Of a stretch of DNA of 64,000 nt, positions 8,253 to 16,970 are shown in pieces. Positions within the stretch are counted from its first letter, which is position 1. Each line of letters opens with the position of its first letter. The stretch covers positions 1,426,001-1,490,000 of the forward strand of contig NZ_JAHWXM010000001.1 in assembly GCF_023091225.1 (NCBI RefSeq), in the 5' to 3' direction. The notes below the pieces were generated by a model. That model searched no databases. It was not told where the DNA came from and saw nothing but the letters and a program-made list of their open reading frames with translations. Origin of the DNA: Microbacterium galbinum. GTDB lineage: Bacteria; Actinomycetota; Actinomycetes; Actinomycetales; Microbacteriaceae. A program made the position numbers and the translations under genes.

Positions 8253-8723
8253 ATGGACCGTTTCGTCGCGCTGGTGGTGCAACATCGCATCATCATCGGC
8301 GTTGTCCTGTTTGGCCTCGGCATCGGAGCGTCAGGCTTGCTGGCCTTTGGTGCCTCTTCGGGCAGTCCACCAGACGGCGCCCAGAGCGCACTCTTGGTCA
8401 TTATCGGCGCTCTGTTCAATGTCGGCGGAGCATGGGCCGTCTCCCGCCGACCAGGCGGTCCCAACCTCACAGGATCGCGGGTAGTCGTCCGGCACCTCGC
8501 AAAGATCACAACCGACGTAGGTATTCTGGCCGGACTCGCAGACGCGGCCTTCGAGGGCAGACCCGCTGGCAAGGGGCGTGAAGACATCGGCCAGTTGAGT
8601 TGGAAGCTCAGCGATGTCGAGAGCCGCCTCGTCACAAACCTTGAAGATTGGGCGAAGGTCTACCCAGACCTGATCGAAGACGAACCCGACAACGCAAGTG
8701 GCGAACACTCGGAGGAACGATGA
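8253..8723 (+). CDS. Two-helix membrane protein, first gene of an accessory operon
   Basis: 156 residues. Two hydrophobic helices, about residues 12-32 (RIIIGVVLFGLGIGASGLLAF) and 41-61 (ALLVIIGALFNVGGAWAV), are followed by a cytoplasmic region of about 95 residues that looks helical (SWKLSDVESRLVTNLEDWAK). No family is recognised. ATG 8253 gives a protein beginning just before the first helix; an open frame upstream adds non-coding-looking residues. Its stop overlaps the next ATG (ATGA), so expression is coupled. A membrane-attached effector or sensor role in a defence-type operon is an inference from context only. Confidence 0.7.
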   Translation: MDRFVALVVQHRIIIGVVLFGLGIGASGLLAFGASSGSPPDGAQSALLVIIGALFNVGGAWAVSRRPGGPNLTGSRVVVRHLAKITTDVGILAGLADAAFEGRPAGKGREDIGQLSWKLSDVESRLVTNLEDWAKVYPDLIEDEPDNASGEHSEER

Positions 8724-9139
8724 CTGACGAACTGATCCAGGCCAAAGTGGCTCGTATCATCAACAACACCGACCTGGCGTTCAACAAGGGTGCCGATGAC
8801 GGCGTCGAAGAGGGGATGAAGTTTGCAATCCTCAGTGACGCTGGCGAAGACATCCGCGATCCAGATACCAACGAAGTGTTGGACTCGATTCAGATCGCCA
8901 AGACCGTTGTCAAGATCATCCACGCAGCCTCCCGATCCTCCATTGGTCGCACCTTCCGAAGCCACTCATCGGCGGGAATCTTCAATTCGTTGGGCCAAGG
9001 CTCTACACGTTATGAGACATTGGCGAGTGACGAGAGCCGAGTCCAACAGGAACTCGACCCTAAGAAGGCCAAGGTCAAGGTAGGTGACCGAGCTGTGGAA
9101 TACACGGGCGAGTACACCGGAATCGTTTACGACTTCTAA
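8720..9139 (+). CDS. Small FlgT-C/beta-barrel-like protein of unknown function
   Basis: 139 residues, soluble. Residues about 10-60 follow a pattern seen in FlgT C-terminal and related small barrels: INNTDLAFNKGADDGVEEGM, then DAGEDIRDPDTNEVLDSI and VVKIIHAASRSS. This is a fold resemblance, not a functional call. GGAGG sits before the ATG, inside the end of the preceding gene, and the ATGA overlap makes coupling likely. The next gene starts one base after its stop. Base composition is lower in GC than the flanking chromosome. Confidence 0.65.
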   Translation: MTDELIQAKVARIINNTDLAFNKGADDGVEEGMKFAILSDAGEDIRDPDTNEVLDSIQIAKTVVKIIHAASRSSIGRTFRSHSSAGIFNSLGQGSTRYETLASDESRVQQELDPKKAKVKVGDRAVEYTGEYTGIVYDF

Positions 9140-9140
9140 C

Positions 9141-9857
9141 ATGCCTGACGCGCTTTGCTGGTGGTGCGGGGCAACAGCAGACTCTCGAGAACACAAGATC
9201 GCCGCCGCCGAACTTCGACTCAATCACGGCTCCGGGTCCTGGGGTGGCGACTCCGGAGTAGTACACATCGATGGGAACCTAAACGTCCGTGATATACAAG
9301 GGGCAAAAGCCGACATCCTCAAGTGGGAGTCGAACCTTTGCCAGAAGTGCAACAACGCCCGGAGTCAGCCGTTCGACCGCGCATACTTGGAATTGCTCCG
9401 GTATCTCGACAAGAACGAAGAAGAAGTCGGGGCTAGCGGTACGTTCCGGTTCAGTCATGTCTACAGCGATGCCTGGGCGATAGGGCGCGCGAACCTCATC
9501 CGATACTGGCTCAAGCACATCTGTTGTCGCGCTGCCATTATCGGCCTTGCAATCCCGCAAGATGTCATCCACTATCTCGACGATGTGGCGACTGCTGGGC
9601 CCGCTCCTCACACGAATCTGGAGCTCGTCGTGAACGACCCGGTATTCCGATTCCAAATGGAGGGTCGCGATCGACGGGGATCGGGCTTTGGGGATGCGGA
9701 GGGATTCACTCGCGATGGCCGCCTGGTAGCGATTGAATCTTTCGTCTCATGGGGTTGGCTAAAGTTGCAGTACCGCTTCGACATCTCCGACTCCAGCGGC
9801 TATGTTTCCTTCCCGGATGATCTAGTCGAGATGAGTCGCGTACCCCTCGAGGGCTGA
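9141..9857 (+). CDS. HNH-type zinc-binding putative nuclease
   Basis: 238 residues. The first 75 residues carry a treble-clef HNH-like signature: CWWC (Cys 6 and 9), Glu-His at 17-18, then CQKCNN (Cys 67 and 70). This matches the CxxC, EH, CxxCN layout of HNH proteins of phage and defence contexts. The rest (80-238) is mixed helix and strand with no known motif. It starts one base after the stop of 8720-9139, so the three genes at 8253-9857 form one operon. The 16971-17843 protein has the same zinc layout but a different body. The classic catalytic His of HNH is the EH histidine here; activity is not proven. Confidence 0.65.
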   Translation: MPDALCWWCGATADSREHKIAAAELRLNHGSGSWGGDSGVVHIDGNLNVRDIQGAKADILKWESNLCQKCNNARSQPFDRAYLELLRYLDKNEEEVGASGTFRFSHVYSDAWAIGRANLIRYWLKHICCRAAIIGLAIPQDVIHYLDDVATAGPAPHTNLELVVNDPVFRFQMEGRDRRGSGFGDAEGFTRDGRLVAIESFVSWGWLKLQYRFDISDSSGYVSFPDDLVEMSRVPLEG

Positions 9858-10080
9858 GAAGCGAGTCGCTATCCCGTTCGCGCTGATCGATGCCATCGTC
9901 AAGAATTCTCCAGTTTCGAACTGCCTGGACGACGCCGCTGGGCTTGCTCCAGTTGCGGTGCGGAATCCGATCCCCATCAGCTGCTGCTGTTCAAGCAGAC
10001 CGAGCAACCGGCGCCTCCAACATCCGTCTCGATGAGCGAAAATGGTGTCCACTACACGGACCGATGCGAGGTACTGAGGA

Positions 10081-11130
10081 ATGACGGCATCAACGCCCCT
10101 GGTGGTTATATGCGACGAATCCGGCAACGACGGTGAGAACCTGCTCTCTGGGACGTCCACTGTTTATGCGCACGCGAGCGTGACGCTGTCGCTGGACGAA
10201 GCCGCGGAGCTGATCGATGATGTCCGTGCCCGTACGCGCAGTCGGGCCGCCGAGCTGAAGTCGAAGACGATCCTCGAACCCAGGCATCAGGCAACGGCGA
10301 AGTGGCTGCTGTCGCACCCCTCAGTCGAGGGCCAGGCGTCCGTGCACCTTACGCACAAGAAGTACTTCGTGGTTTCGAAGCTGTTCGACTCGACCGCGGA
10401 AGAACTCGCGCACGAGCTCGGAGACGACATCTACGAGTCAGGTGCCGCCCTAGCGGGGGCAAACCTGCTTTTTTTTCTCGGCCCCTCGAACTACGGCGAG
10501 GGATGGGACCGGCTCCTGATGAAGTTCCAGCACTTCATGCGCGCGAAGGACACCGATCAGGCACAGACGCATCTGGCGAGCCTGATCGATAACATGCTGC
10601 AGCTACTCTCGTACCAGGACGCGATCGTTCGTGATGTGCTGGGCACGGTATTCGCCGGGATCAACCATTTGGGATCGCTGTCGAGGCTGCAGCTCGGGGA
10701 AGGACTCGAGGAGCGACTCCGAACGATGGATCCGCTGATCTCCGCGGTGGGCGCCGCGGTGCACTTCTGGGCATCGATCTCAGGAAGGCCCATCGAGCTG
10801 GTGCACGACGACGCCAAAGAGCTGACGCCGGCGAAGATCGCGTGGGCGAAGCGCGCTCTCGCTCACCCCGAAGACGTCGCCCCCTCTCGCTTGGGTCTGG
10901 CCAGCGAGCTGGTCGACGTTCAACTCGTCGACTCCAAGTCCGATCCACGTGTTCAGGTCGCTGATCTCATCGCCGGTATCGCTCGCGTCGTCGGCGAATC
11001 ACTGACCAGGGAACAACAGCACCCACTGAGTCAGAACCTGCTCCCGATGGTAAGCGGCGCGTCACTCTGGCCCATCCGGGACAACATGGATGTCGCGAAG
11101 GCTCGTGAGGCGATGCTCTCCCAGTTCTGA
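10081..11130 (+). CDS. DUF3800 family protein (RNase H-like fold)
   Basis: 349 residues. The N-terminus VVICDESGND is the DUF3800 hallmark (acidic DES near residue 12), and the second hallmark, VDSKSDPRVQVADLIAGI, is at about residue 285. Between them lie helical segments with another acidic cluster. The family has an RNase H-like fold and is frequent on mobile and defence islands; a nuclease role is suspected but generally unproven. It begins 223 bases after the HNH gene on the same strand, so it may have its own promoter, and it converges on the DUF4365-like gene. No strong ribosome site is visible before ATG 10081. Confidence 0.75.
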   Translation: MTASTPLVVICDESGNDGENLLSGTSTVYAHASVTLSLDEAAELIDDVRARTRSRAAELKSKTILEPRHQATAKWLLSHPSVEGQASVHLTHKKYFVVSKLFDSTAEELAHELGDDIYESGAALAGANLLFFLGPSNYGEGWDRLLMKFQHFMRAKDTDQAQTHLASLIDNMLQLLSYQDAIVRDVLGTVFAGINHLGSLSRLQLGEGLEERLRTMDPLISAVGAAVHFWASISGRPIELVHDDAKELTPAKIAWAKRALAHPEDVAPSRLGLASELVDVQLVDSKSDPRVQVADLIAGIARVVGESLTREQQHPLSQNLLPMVSGASLWPIRDNMDVAKAREAMLSQF

Positions 11131-11537
11131 TTGAGACCGCCATTCGGGGCCACGACACACGCATGGTTCGATACGCACTTGCAGCGACACGTGCGAACGT
11201 CAGCCAAGCCCGGCCAACATCCGAGGCGGGAGCGCCGGCAGGGTCCCGATGGCTCGCGACATGCGCATCGACGCGAAAGCGCACGCCGCAGCTCGGTCAC
11301 TGCTCTCACGGCCGCAGGGTGTCAGTGCCGCTTCAGGGGATGTCATTCAGCGAGCGCCTCGGCACCTCCAGAGCTATGTCCGCTACATCGTCAGGCGTGC
11401 GTACATGTTGAGCTGTCTCGCGATCCGGGTTTCCTGACCTCGGAGGAGCGCATGGACTGAGCCGACAACATCTCGTCCCGTCCTCCTCTGTTCCCTTGGC
11501 TACTTGTACGGCCATTCCGCATTCTGCGCGAGCGGTG
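11131..11537. other. Intergenic gap between convergent genes, no gene seen
   Basis: About 400 bases between two convergent genes. Short open frames exist on both strands, but none has a ribosome site or a coherent product. No clear terminator stem was found. Confidence 0.4.
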
Positions 11538-12632
11538 CTACAGATAGTTCCGATACCGGAATCCGAGTCGCTCGTGGAACTTGAGGAAGACGTTCGTTGC
11601 CGTCAAGACGTTGAACGTGAGACTGTCGAGGAGCTGCGGCTCACAGACAAGGCCGTCGCGCGTATACGTGCGCGACCACTGGCCGATCAACCCGGAGTCG
11701 ACCGTCGCGTTGGATAGCACCATGATGCGACGAGTGTCTCGCTCCTTGGCCAGGGCGACGACATCGATATCGTCCGCGATGGAGGCGGGCGTCGCCGCGC
11801 CGGTCGGATCGACCACCACGATCACATCTCCGTGAGCGTGGAGTGGGCCGCCCTCAATGCGGAAGTCGGATCGTGCATCAAAGCCGAACTCCGTGAATAG
11901 CGGAAGCACCCACTCGTAGGTGAGGTACAGCCGCCCCGTGAGCACCGTTGGCTGGTCTGTTCCGAGCAGGCCGTTCAGCGGCTTAAACTCGCCGTTGTTG
12001 CTATGTACGCGAAAGTCGTGCGCGTCGAGGAGTGCGGTGACCAGCTCAATGTAGAGCTGAGGGTCCATTGGTGCGAGCTCACTTCGCATCGGATCGATTC
12101 CGTGGCCGAGCGGGCGGCCTCGCCACGCAGGACCATCGATGCGCATCGAACGATGCCTGGGCATCCGGGCGAGCGCCAGCTCGATCGTCTGGTCCTTCGA
12201 AAGATGGAACGTCGTCGAGGCTCCTGCGGTCGCGACCTTGGCGAGGCCGCCGCGGTTGTCGACGAGGTCGCGAACGTCGGCGGCGTAAAACGTGTCCACT
12301 GACTCGACATATTCGACGAGATAGACAGGCTCTGGCGCGTTGTACCAGAACCGGACGTGATCCATCGACACGGAGTGAGACGAGATCGACTCGGCGGCAG
12401 CCAACGCCTCGACAGTCAGAGTCTCAGCGTGATAGCCCTTCGCCTGTATCCAGACGCGAGGTCCACTGACGTCTCGCGAACCATCCTCGGCTTCGATCCA
12501 TAGGTGCACGCCGACGTCGATGGCAGCTCGATCGATGCCGTAGTTGAGCACCACCCCGCGAGCCGCCAGCAGCATCTTGAGTTTGTATATGTACTGCTGC
12601 TCGAATACGTCGTCTTCGCCGATGTTCGGCAC
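11538..12632 (-). CDS. DUF4365-like PD-(D/E)XK nuclease-fold protein
   Basis: 364 residues. The first 75 residues show a restriction-endonuclease-like core as in DUF4365/Mrr-type proteins: an N-terminal helix (EQQYIYKLKMLLAARG), then YGIDRAAIDVGVHL with Asp 39, then VWIQAKGYH with Gln 63 and Lys 65 (a D...QxK catalytic pattern). The remaining 290 residues are unassigned; a second alpha/beta domain near 255-345 contains DVIVVVDPTGAATPASIADD and IMVLSNATVDSGLIGQW, possibly another REase-like lobe. GTG 12632 is chosen because AGGAGG ends five bases before it. The neighbours suggest defence, but this is inference. Confidence 0.6.
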   Translation of the reverse strand: MPNIGEDDVFEQQYIYKLKMLLAARGVVLNYGIDRAAIDVGVHLWIEAEDGSRDVSGPRVWIQAKGYHAETLTVEALAAAESISSHSVSMDHVRFWYNAPEPVYLVEYVESVDTFYAADVRDLVDNRGGLAKVATAGASTTFHLSKDQTIELALARMPRHRSMRIDGPAWRGRPLGHGIDPMRSELAPMDPQLYIELVTALLDAHDFRVHSNNGEFKPLNGLLGTDQPTVLTGRLYLTYEWVLPLFTEFGFDARSDFRIEGGPLHAHGDVIVVVDPTGAATPASIADDIDVVALAKERDTRRIMVLSNATVDSGLIGQWSRTYTRDGLVCEPQLLDSLTFNVLTATNVFLKFHERLGFRYRNYL

Positions 12633-12870
12633 GCGCACCTCCTTCCGGCGCCCAATCACCTGCGCTATCCACAGCGTATGCCGCCGTCTCTCGGTGGACG
12701 ATATTTCGTTCCGGTCTTGCTGCTGCATCACAGTCCACACGCGTGCGGGGAGAAACAGCATGGTGCGGGTCGAGACAAAGCGGCAACCGCCTCGAGAGCG
12801 ACCGGGGCGAGGTGCCCGTGCGCAGCGGTCGCCCTTCGCCGGCCACCCAAGAACCGCGAAGTCCCCTTAC

Positions 12871-13734
12871 CTAACGGGCGAGGGCCATCGCGCGCATCGC
12901 TATCTTGCCGGCGTTCATGATCCCGTATCGGTCTTCGACCCGCGCGGCGAGATCGTCTACGGATTCTCCCGCTTCGGCGGCAAGGAGCACGCTGCCGAGC
13001 AACACGGACTGATCGTAGACATCTCCGCCGGGCGCCAGAAACTCCGCCATCAGCACTTCTGTGGGGTCGAGCGGTATCTCTCGTAGTGGAGTGCTCACCT
13101 TCCATCGAGCATCTAGACGGCCCAGCGAGCACCACTTCGCTCTCGACCGGACCGATCTAGGCGAGAGTTTGACGTCGCCCTTCCCCGACGTCACAGCTGC
13201 CCGGGCCCAGACATCTCCTCCTGCTCCTCGAGGCTTTTGGAAGATCATGTCGCTGCGGGCGATGTCAGCCATCGGCTGCAGCATCAGGGTGAACACGCAG
13301 GAGTCATGGGCCTCGAGCCGGGTCCGACTTTCGTCATTCCCCCAGCTCCCGCCCACCAGCTGGCCCGAGACTCGCAAGTCCTCCGCACCACCTGAACTGA
13401 AGAGCAGCGCCGGATTCAATACCGTCACTGGGGTTCGGCCTTTGTTGGTCACTGTGATCACAGCGACGTCGAGTGCGGGACCGTCCAACCGATACGGCAT
13501 TCGCCAGTCGATGAGATTGGGGTCCTGCATATCTGTTGGTGAAGCACGAACCATTCGAAGGCCATCCGTTCGACCGAGCTCGAGCTTCACCTTCAGGATG
13601 CTGCCGCCCCATCTCCACTCTCGGACAGCCCAGAAGAGTGCCACGGCCGCAACGACCAGGATCCCTATCTGCACCAGGTTGGCGAGAAGGTTAGGGGTCG
13701 GTGCGACGCAGGCGAGGGCGGTTAGACAGATCAC
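12871..13734 (-). CDS. Membrane-anchored protein of unknown function
   Basis: 287 residues. A single N-terminal helix (NLLANLVQIGILVVAAVALF, about residues 16-40) anchors a cytoplasmic or exposed domain rich in beta strands (VAVITVTNKGRTPVTVLNPA), which looks like an immunoglobulin-like sandwich. A helical C-terminus follows (SVDDLAARVEDRYGIM). It is 238 bases upstream of the DUF4365-like gene on the same strand. No known family. Similar one-helix plus sandwich proteins occur in accessory islands, but no function can be assigned. Confidence 0.6.
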   Translation of the reverse strand: MICLTALACVAPTPNLLANLVQIGILVVAAVALFWAVREWRWGGSILKVKLELGRTDGLRMVRASPTDMQDPNLIDWRMPYRLDGPALDVAVITVTNKGRTPVTVLNPALLFSSGGAEDLRVSGQLVGGSWGNDESRTRLEAHDSCVFTLMLQPMADIARSDMIFQKPRGAGGDVWARAAVTSGKGDVKLSPRSVRSRAKWCSLGRLDARWKVSTPLREIPLDPTEVLMAEFLAPGGDVYDQSVLLGSVLLAAEAGESVDDLAARVEDRYGIMNAGKIAMRAMALAR

Positions 13735-14309
13735 GTTGCCTCTTGGCGTTCACGGGAATCCTAGCGAGGCAGACACACCCGAAGTTCCTCCGGGTATCTC
13801 TGGCTGGCCGGTTCGGGATGCCCCGGCTCCGTCGATCATCAAGCAGGAGGTACCGTGAGATCGAACGATCTTTCGACGATGAAACACCGCCCTCCAGCTA
13901 CACGTGGTCGGGTAGGGATCGCCCCGAGGTCCGCCAGTGCCTTCTTCGTTCGGCGCGGAGGAATCCGGGCGCGAAAAGGCGATTCTTACCCAGTTTCCTG
14001 GCTTGGAGTTCAGAGACTTCAGGACGTACTCGCCGCCGGAGGTGTTGATCTTGCTCGTCACCGACTCGGTCATGATCCTGCCGACACCGAGATAGAAGCC
14101 TGAGGTTCTCGTCACGCTGTCGTTTCGCCAGCCAGCCAGCCATTGAAAAGCAGAGACCCCGCAGCGGGAAAGGTCCCGCTAGGAGGTCTGCCGGACGACG
14201 TGTTGAGTGCCCTGACGCCATTTAGCGCGATTGGGAGTTTTCGGCGATCCGGGATCTTGACGAATACGCCCGTGGATTCGCGACCCCCTGATAGCCGGTG
14301 CCGCGCGGG
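13735..14309. other. Intergenic region, no convincing gene
   Basis: 575 bases. An open frame on the minus strand (13750-14115) lacks a ribosome site and any coherent fold pattern, so it was not called. The only clear structure is the hairpin at 14154-14189. Confidence 0.4.
14154..14189 (-). terminator. Probable terminator of the NERD-like gene
   Basis: Inner arms AGCGGG (14163-14168) and CCCGCT (14175-14180) pair perfectly around AAAGGT, and AGACC/GGTCT extend the stem outward imperfectly. On the minus strand TTTT follows (14146-14149), as expected for an intrinsic terminator downstream of 14310-16748. Confidence 0.5.
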
Positions 14310-16748
14310 CTACTTCGGGTTGTTCGGGCGAGGGCGTCGCTTCGCCGCAGGTGGAAGCAGCGATTGCAGAGCAGATGCGGGCCGCAACCGCTGCAGCGAC
14401 GCTGTCGCCGAGGGATCCAGCGTGCTGGTCTCCCCTTCGTAGTAGAGGGCTATCATTTCGCGGCTCACCTCGTCGTAGGCGAACGCGGCCACCCGCGGGA
14501 TATTGAGCTGGTGCCCTTTAGCCTTCATGTAGTTGCGGATGTGCGCCTCCCACGTCGCGGAGGAGACTCCGGGTGGCTTGACCGCCCATACCAGCACCCA
14601 ACCGTCCTCGACGTTCGTGCTTCCTGTGATCGGAACGGTCAGGCTACGTCCGCGGCCTTCCGGGTCTGGGTTGTCCAGCAGGTCCTTTGAATGCCGGGCG
14701 AACTTCTCTTGCGCCGCCTCGTTTCCGGACAGCAGTGTTGCGCCGACACTTAGCCAGCCGAAGCTCTGTCGGTCGTGCAGCTCATCGATAAGGTCAACGA
14801 TGCTCGTCGTCGGCATCGACGGTTTCGGTGCACGCGGGCTGCCGTCGCGGGTGAGATGCCACTGATCGAGCGCATCCGTCCGGCTCGTGATGAACGCCGG
14901 TACCTGCTGCCGGAAGCGACGCAGTTCACCCGTGGTGGGGTCGGGCATGAATGGAAACGCGTCCTTGACCAAGGCCGGGTCGGGTGCTACCCACAATCCA
15001 GCTTCGTAGAAGTAGAGGAACAGGTCGAGTTCGTCAGGCGCCAAGAACATCATCGTCGTCATGGGATCACGCCTGCGCCGCAAATAAAGGAGGAACTCTG
15101 CAGGCCGGTCCACCAGCTCCGCGATCAGCTCGAGATCGTGCAGCGAGACCGTCCAGGGGACGTTCTCTAGATCGATGAGTCCGGCCTCAAGGAGATCCGC
15201 GGTCGCCGTGAACACGGCCGGGATATCGTCAAGGCTGACAGCAATCGTATGGATCTCGCGGATGTGAGTGAGATCCACCCATCCCTCTCCCTCGATGCGT
15301 AGCCCGCCGTCATCGACGATCCCTGAGCGCACTCGCCCTGCCTGTTCCGCTGCGTTCGTGATGATGCGCCTTAAGTCACCGAGCTGGCGCGATGTCTTCC
15401 CTCCCCGAGACAGGGCGCTGAACGCGACCGCCTTGTCCTCGATGACAAAGGCCACATCATCGACAAGAACCAAATGATCACATTCCACCCGTTTGGTATA
15501 CGCATCAACCGAACCAGTCGCCTTCTCTGCCTCCGTTGCAGGGACGAAGAAATCGAACCCGTTCCGGTAGGTCGCCGTCGGAAGAAGCATCTTCACTGCG
15601 CGAAGCACCCGCTCCTCCAGGACCTCTCCGCGGTGCTTCGCATACGCGTCCCATTCAGCCTTCTGCGTCTTCAGGTAGTCCTCAAGCCTCTCCCTCAACG
15701 CCGGTGCTGTGTGTCCGTCATGTAGCAGCATCACGCGACCCGCACCGCCTGAAAGCAACGGGTGACGTCGCCACGGGTTGTTCCCCTGAACGAACTTCTC
15801 CGCGGCCTCCAACGCCGTCATCCCGGACGCATCAAGAGTGAAGAAGGCGACCACCCGTTCGACACGCTCCATTGGGAGGTCCGTCTCCGCGACAAGCTCA
15901 TCGATGCCGACCGTGCAGTCATCCGCAGACGGTTCAAACATTGACATCAGAACAGTCACAGCCTGCTTGGTCATCGATGCGACATCTTCCCCGGGAGCGC
16001 CCGCAGGCTCTGACAGGGACCTCGCGAACTGCTGCCCCCGCTTGTTTAGTTTGCGGGCCTGGATCGAATGACAGGCATTCAGTACATTCAGCGCCTCAGC
16101 GGCACTGAACCCCAATCCCTTCTCCAGCGCAATGCGAACCCCCGGGTTGGCATCGAGCAGCTCGACCGCCGTCGCCTGCAACACGTCTGCGTACGAGGAG
16201 TTGCGCATCGCGACCTCTGACCCCTGCACACCCATCGACAACCACCCCAGTGGCGCGTCCGGGCCAGCGGCGACCAGCGTCCGGAACCAGCCCAGGTTCG
16301 TGATCTCTTCCAGAATCGGCCGGGCGTCCTGCACCACCCCGCTCATCTCATTCGGCTCCGCCGGTGGACCGTCCACCTCATCGGTACTGCGACCCGCAAT
16401 CGCCAACAGGACGAGCAATTCGACCTGCCACGCGCCGCCGTCCGGGCTCGCGACAACCTGCCCAGCCGGAGCTAAGGGGAAGTACGCCAGCCTGGCGGTT
16501 TCTGCCAACCTCGCCGACGTGAAACGCGAACCCATTGCCGCGAGCTCACGTACACGGTCAGCGAACCTGGTACCCACGTTCGCCGCGAAATCGCCCTCAG
16601 CACTGAGTTCAGCAAACAGCGACTGCACCGTGTCCGAGGACTGCATCACAAAATCCACATAAGGATCCGTCGGCGCTGCGGCGTCCCCGTGAGGCAAATG
16701 CCGCCGCCTCTTCGCACGCGCCTTCAAACGCTTCGACTTCGATGCCAT
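14310..16748 (-). CDS. Large protein with NERD-like PD-(D/E)XK nuclease core
   Basis: 812 residues, soluble. A very basic N-terminus (SKRLKARAKRRRHLPH) is followed by a helical region of about 370 residues. Then comes a core resembling the NERD nuclease-related domain: GEVLEERVLRAVKMLL (Glu 375, 378), ECDHLVLVDD (Asp 424) and FVIEDKA (Glu 437, Lys 439), i.e. the D...ExK metal site. The C-terminal 370 residues are helical and unassigned, with a basic end (AAKRRPRPNN). No ATPase or helicase motif is seen. ATG 16748 is chosen because the basic start lies there; upstream open sequence overlaps the promoter region of the divergent HNH gene. DNA cleavage in a defence setting is the leading hypothesis. 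Confidence 0.65.
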   Translation of the reverse strand: MASKSKRLKARAKRRRHLPHGDAAAPTDPYVDFVMQSSDTVQSLFAELSAEGDFAANVGTRFADRVRELAAMGSRFTSARLAETARLAYFPLAPAGQVVASPDGGAWQVELLVLLAIAGRSTDEVDGPPAEPNEMSGVVQDARPILEEITNLGWFRTLVAAGPDAPLGWLSMGVQGSEVAMRNSSYADVLQATAVELLDANPGVRIALEKGLGFSAAEALNVLNACHSIQARKLNKRGQQFARSLSEPAGAPGEDVASMTKQAVTVLMSMFEPSADDCTVGIDELVAETDLPMERVERVVAFFTLDASGMTALEAAEKFVQGNNPWRRHPLLSGGAGRVMLLHDGHTAPALRERLEDYLKTQKAEWDAYAKHRGEVLEERVLRAVKMLLPTATYRNGFDFFVPATEAEKATGSVDAYTKRVECDHLVLVDDVAFVIEDKAVAFSALSRGGKTSRQLGDLRRIITNAAEQAGRVRSGIVDDGGLRIEGEGWVDLTHIREIHTIAVSLDDIPAVFTATADLLEAGLIDLENVPWTVSLHDLELIAELVDRPAEFLLYLRRRRDPMTTMMFLAPDELDLFLYFYEAGLWVAPDPALVKDAFPFMPDPTTGELRRFRQQVPAFITSRTDALDQWHLTRDGSPRAPKPSMPTTSIVDLIDELHDRQSFGWLSVGATLLSGNEAAQEKFARHSKDLLDNPDPEGRGRSLTVPITGSTNVEDGWVLVWAVKPPGVSSATWEAHIRNYMKAKGHQLNIPRVAAFAYDEVSREMIALYYEGETSTLDPSATASLQRLRPASALQSLLPPAAKRRPRPNNPK

Positions 16749-16957
16749 GCCTAATCGAACCACACGCCTCCGACACGCCGGCCACCTCGCAGATGCTGTC
16801 GGCTTCGGCCGCCTGAGAGCACCCATCCCGCTCAGCTCATCGGCAGCCAAGTGCGTCGTTGCGATTCGGATCATCGGTCCTTTGGCGCATGTAAACGGCC
16901 ACAGCAACGACATGTACTCTTGCGCTCAATATTTTCAGAAGTGTCTGAGGCTGCCAG

Positions 16958-16963
16958 TACAGT
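16958..16963 (+). promoter_or_regulatory. -10 box of a leaderless promoter for the HNH gene
   Basis: TACAGT is a good TANNNT -10 hexamer and ends seven bases before GTG 16971; no Shine-Dalgarno site is present. Transcription would start at the start codon itself. The region upstream is AT-rich (AATATTTTC). Confidence 0.55.
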
Positions 16964-16970
16964 CTGACCC

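Noticed and set aside
11163..11437. Short plus-strand open frames between the DUF3800 and DUF4365-like genes
   Set aside because: Several overlapping frames of similar length, none with a start context or a sensible product.
13750..14115. 121-codon open frame on the minus strand
   Set aside because: No ribosome site, no coherent secondary-structure pattern and no recognisable family.
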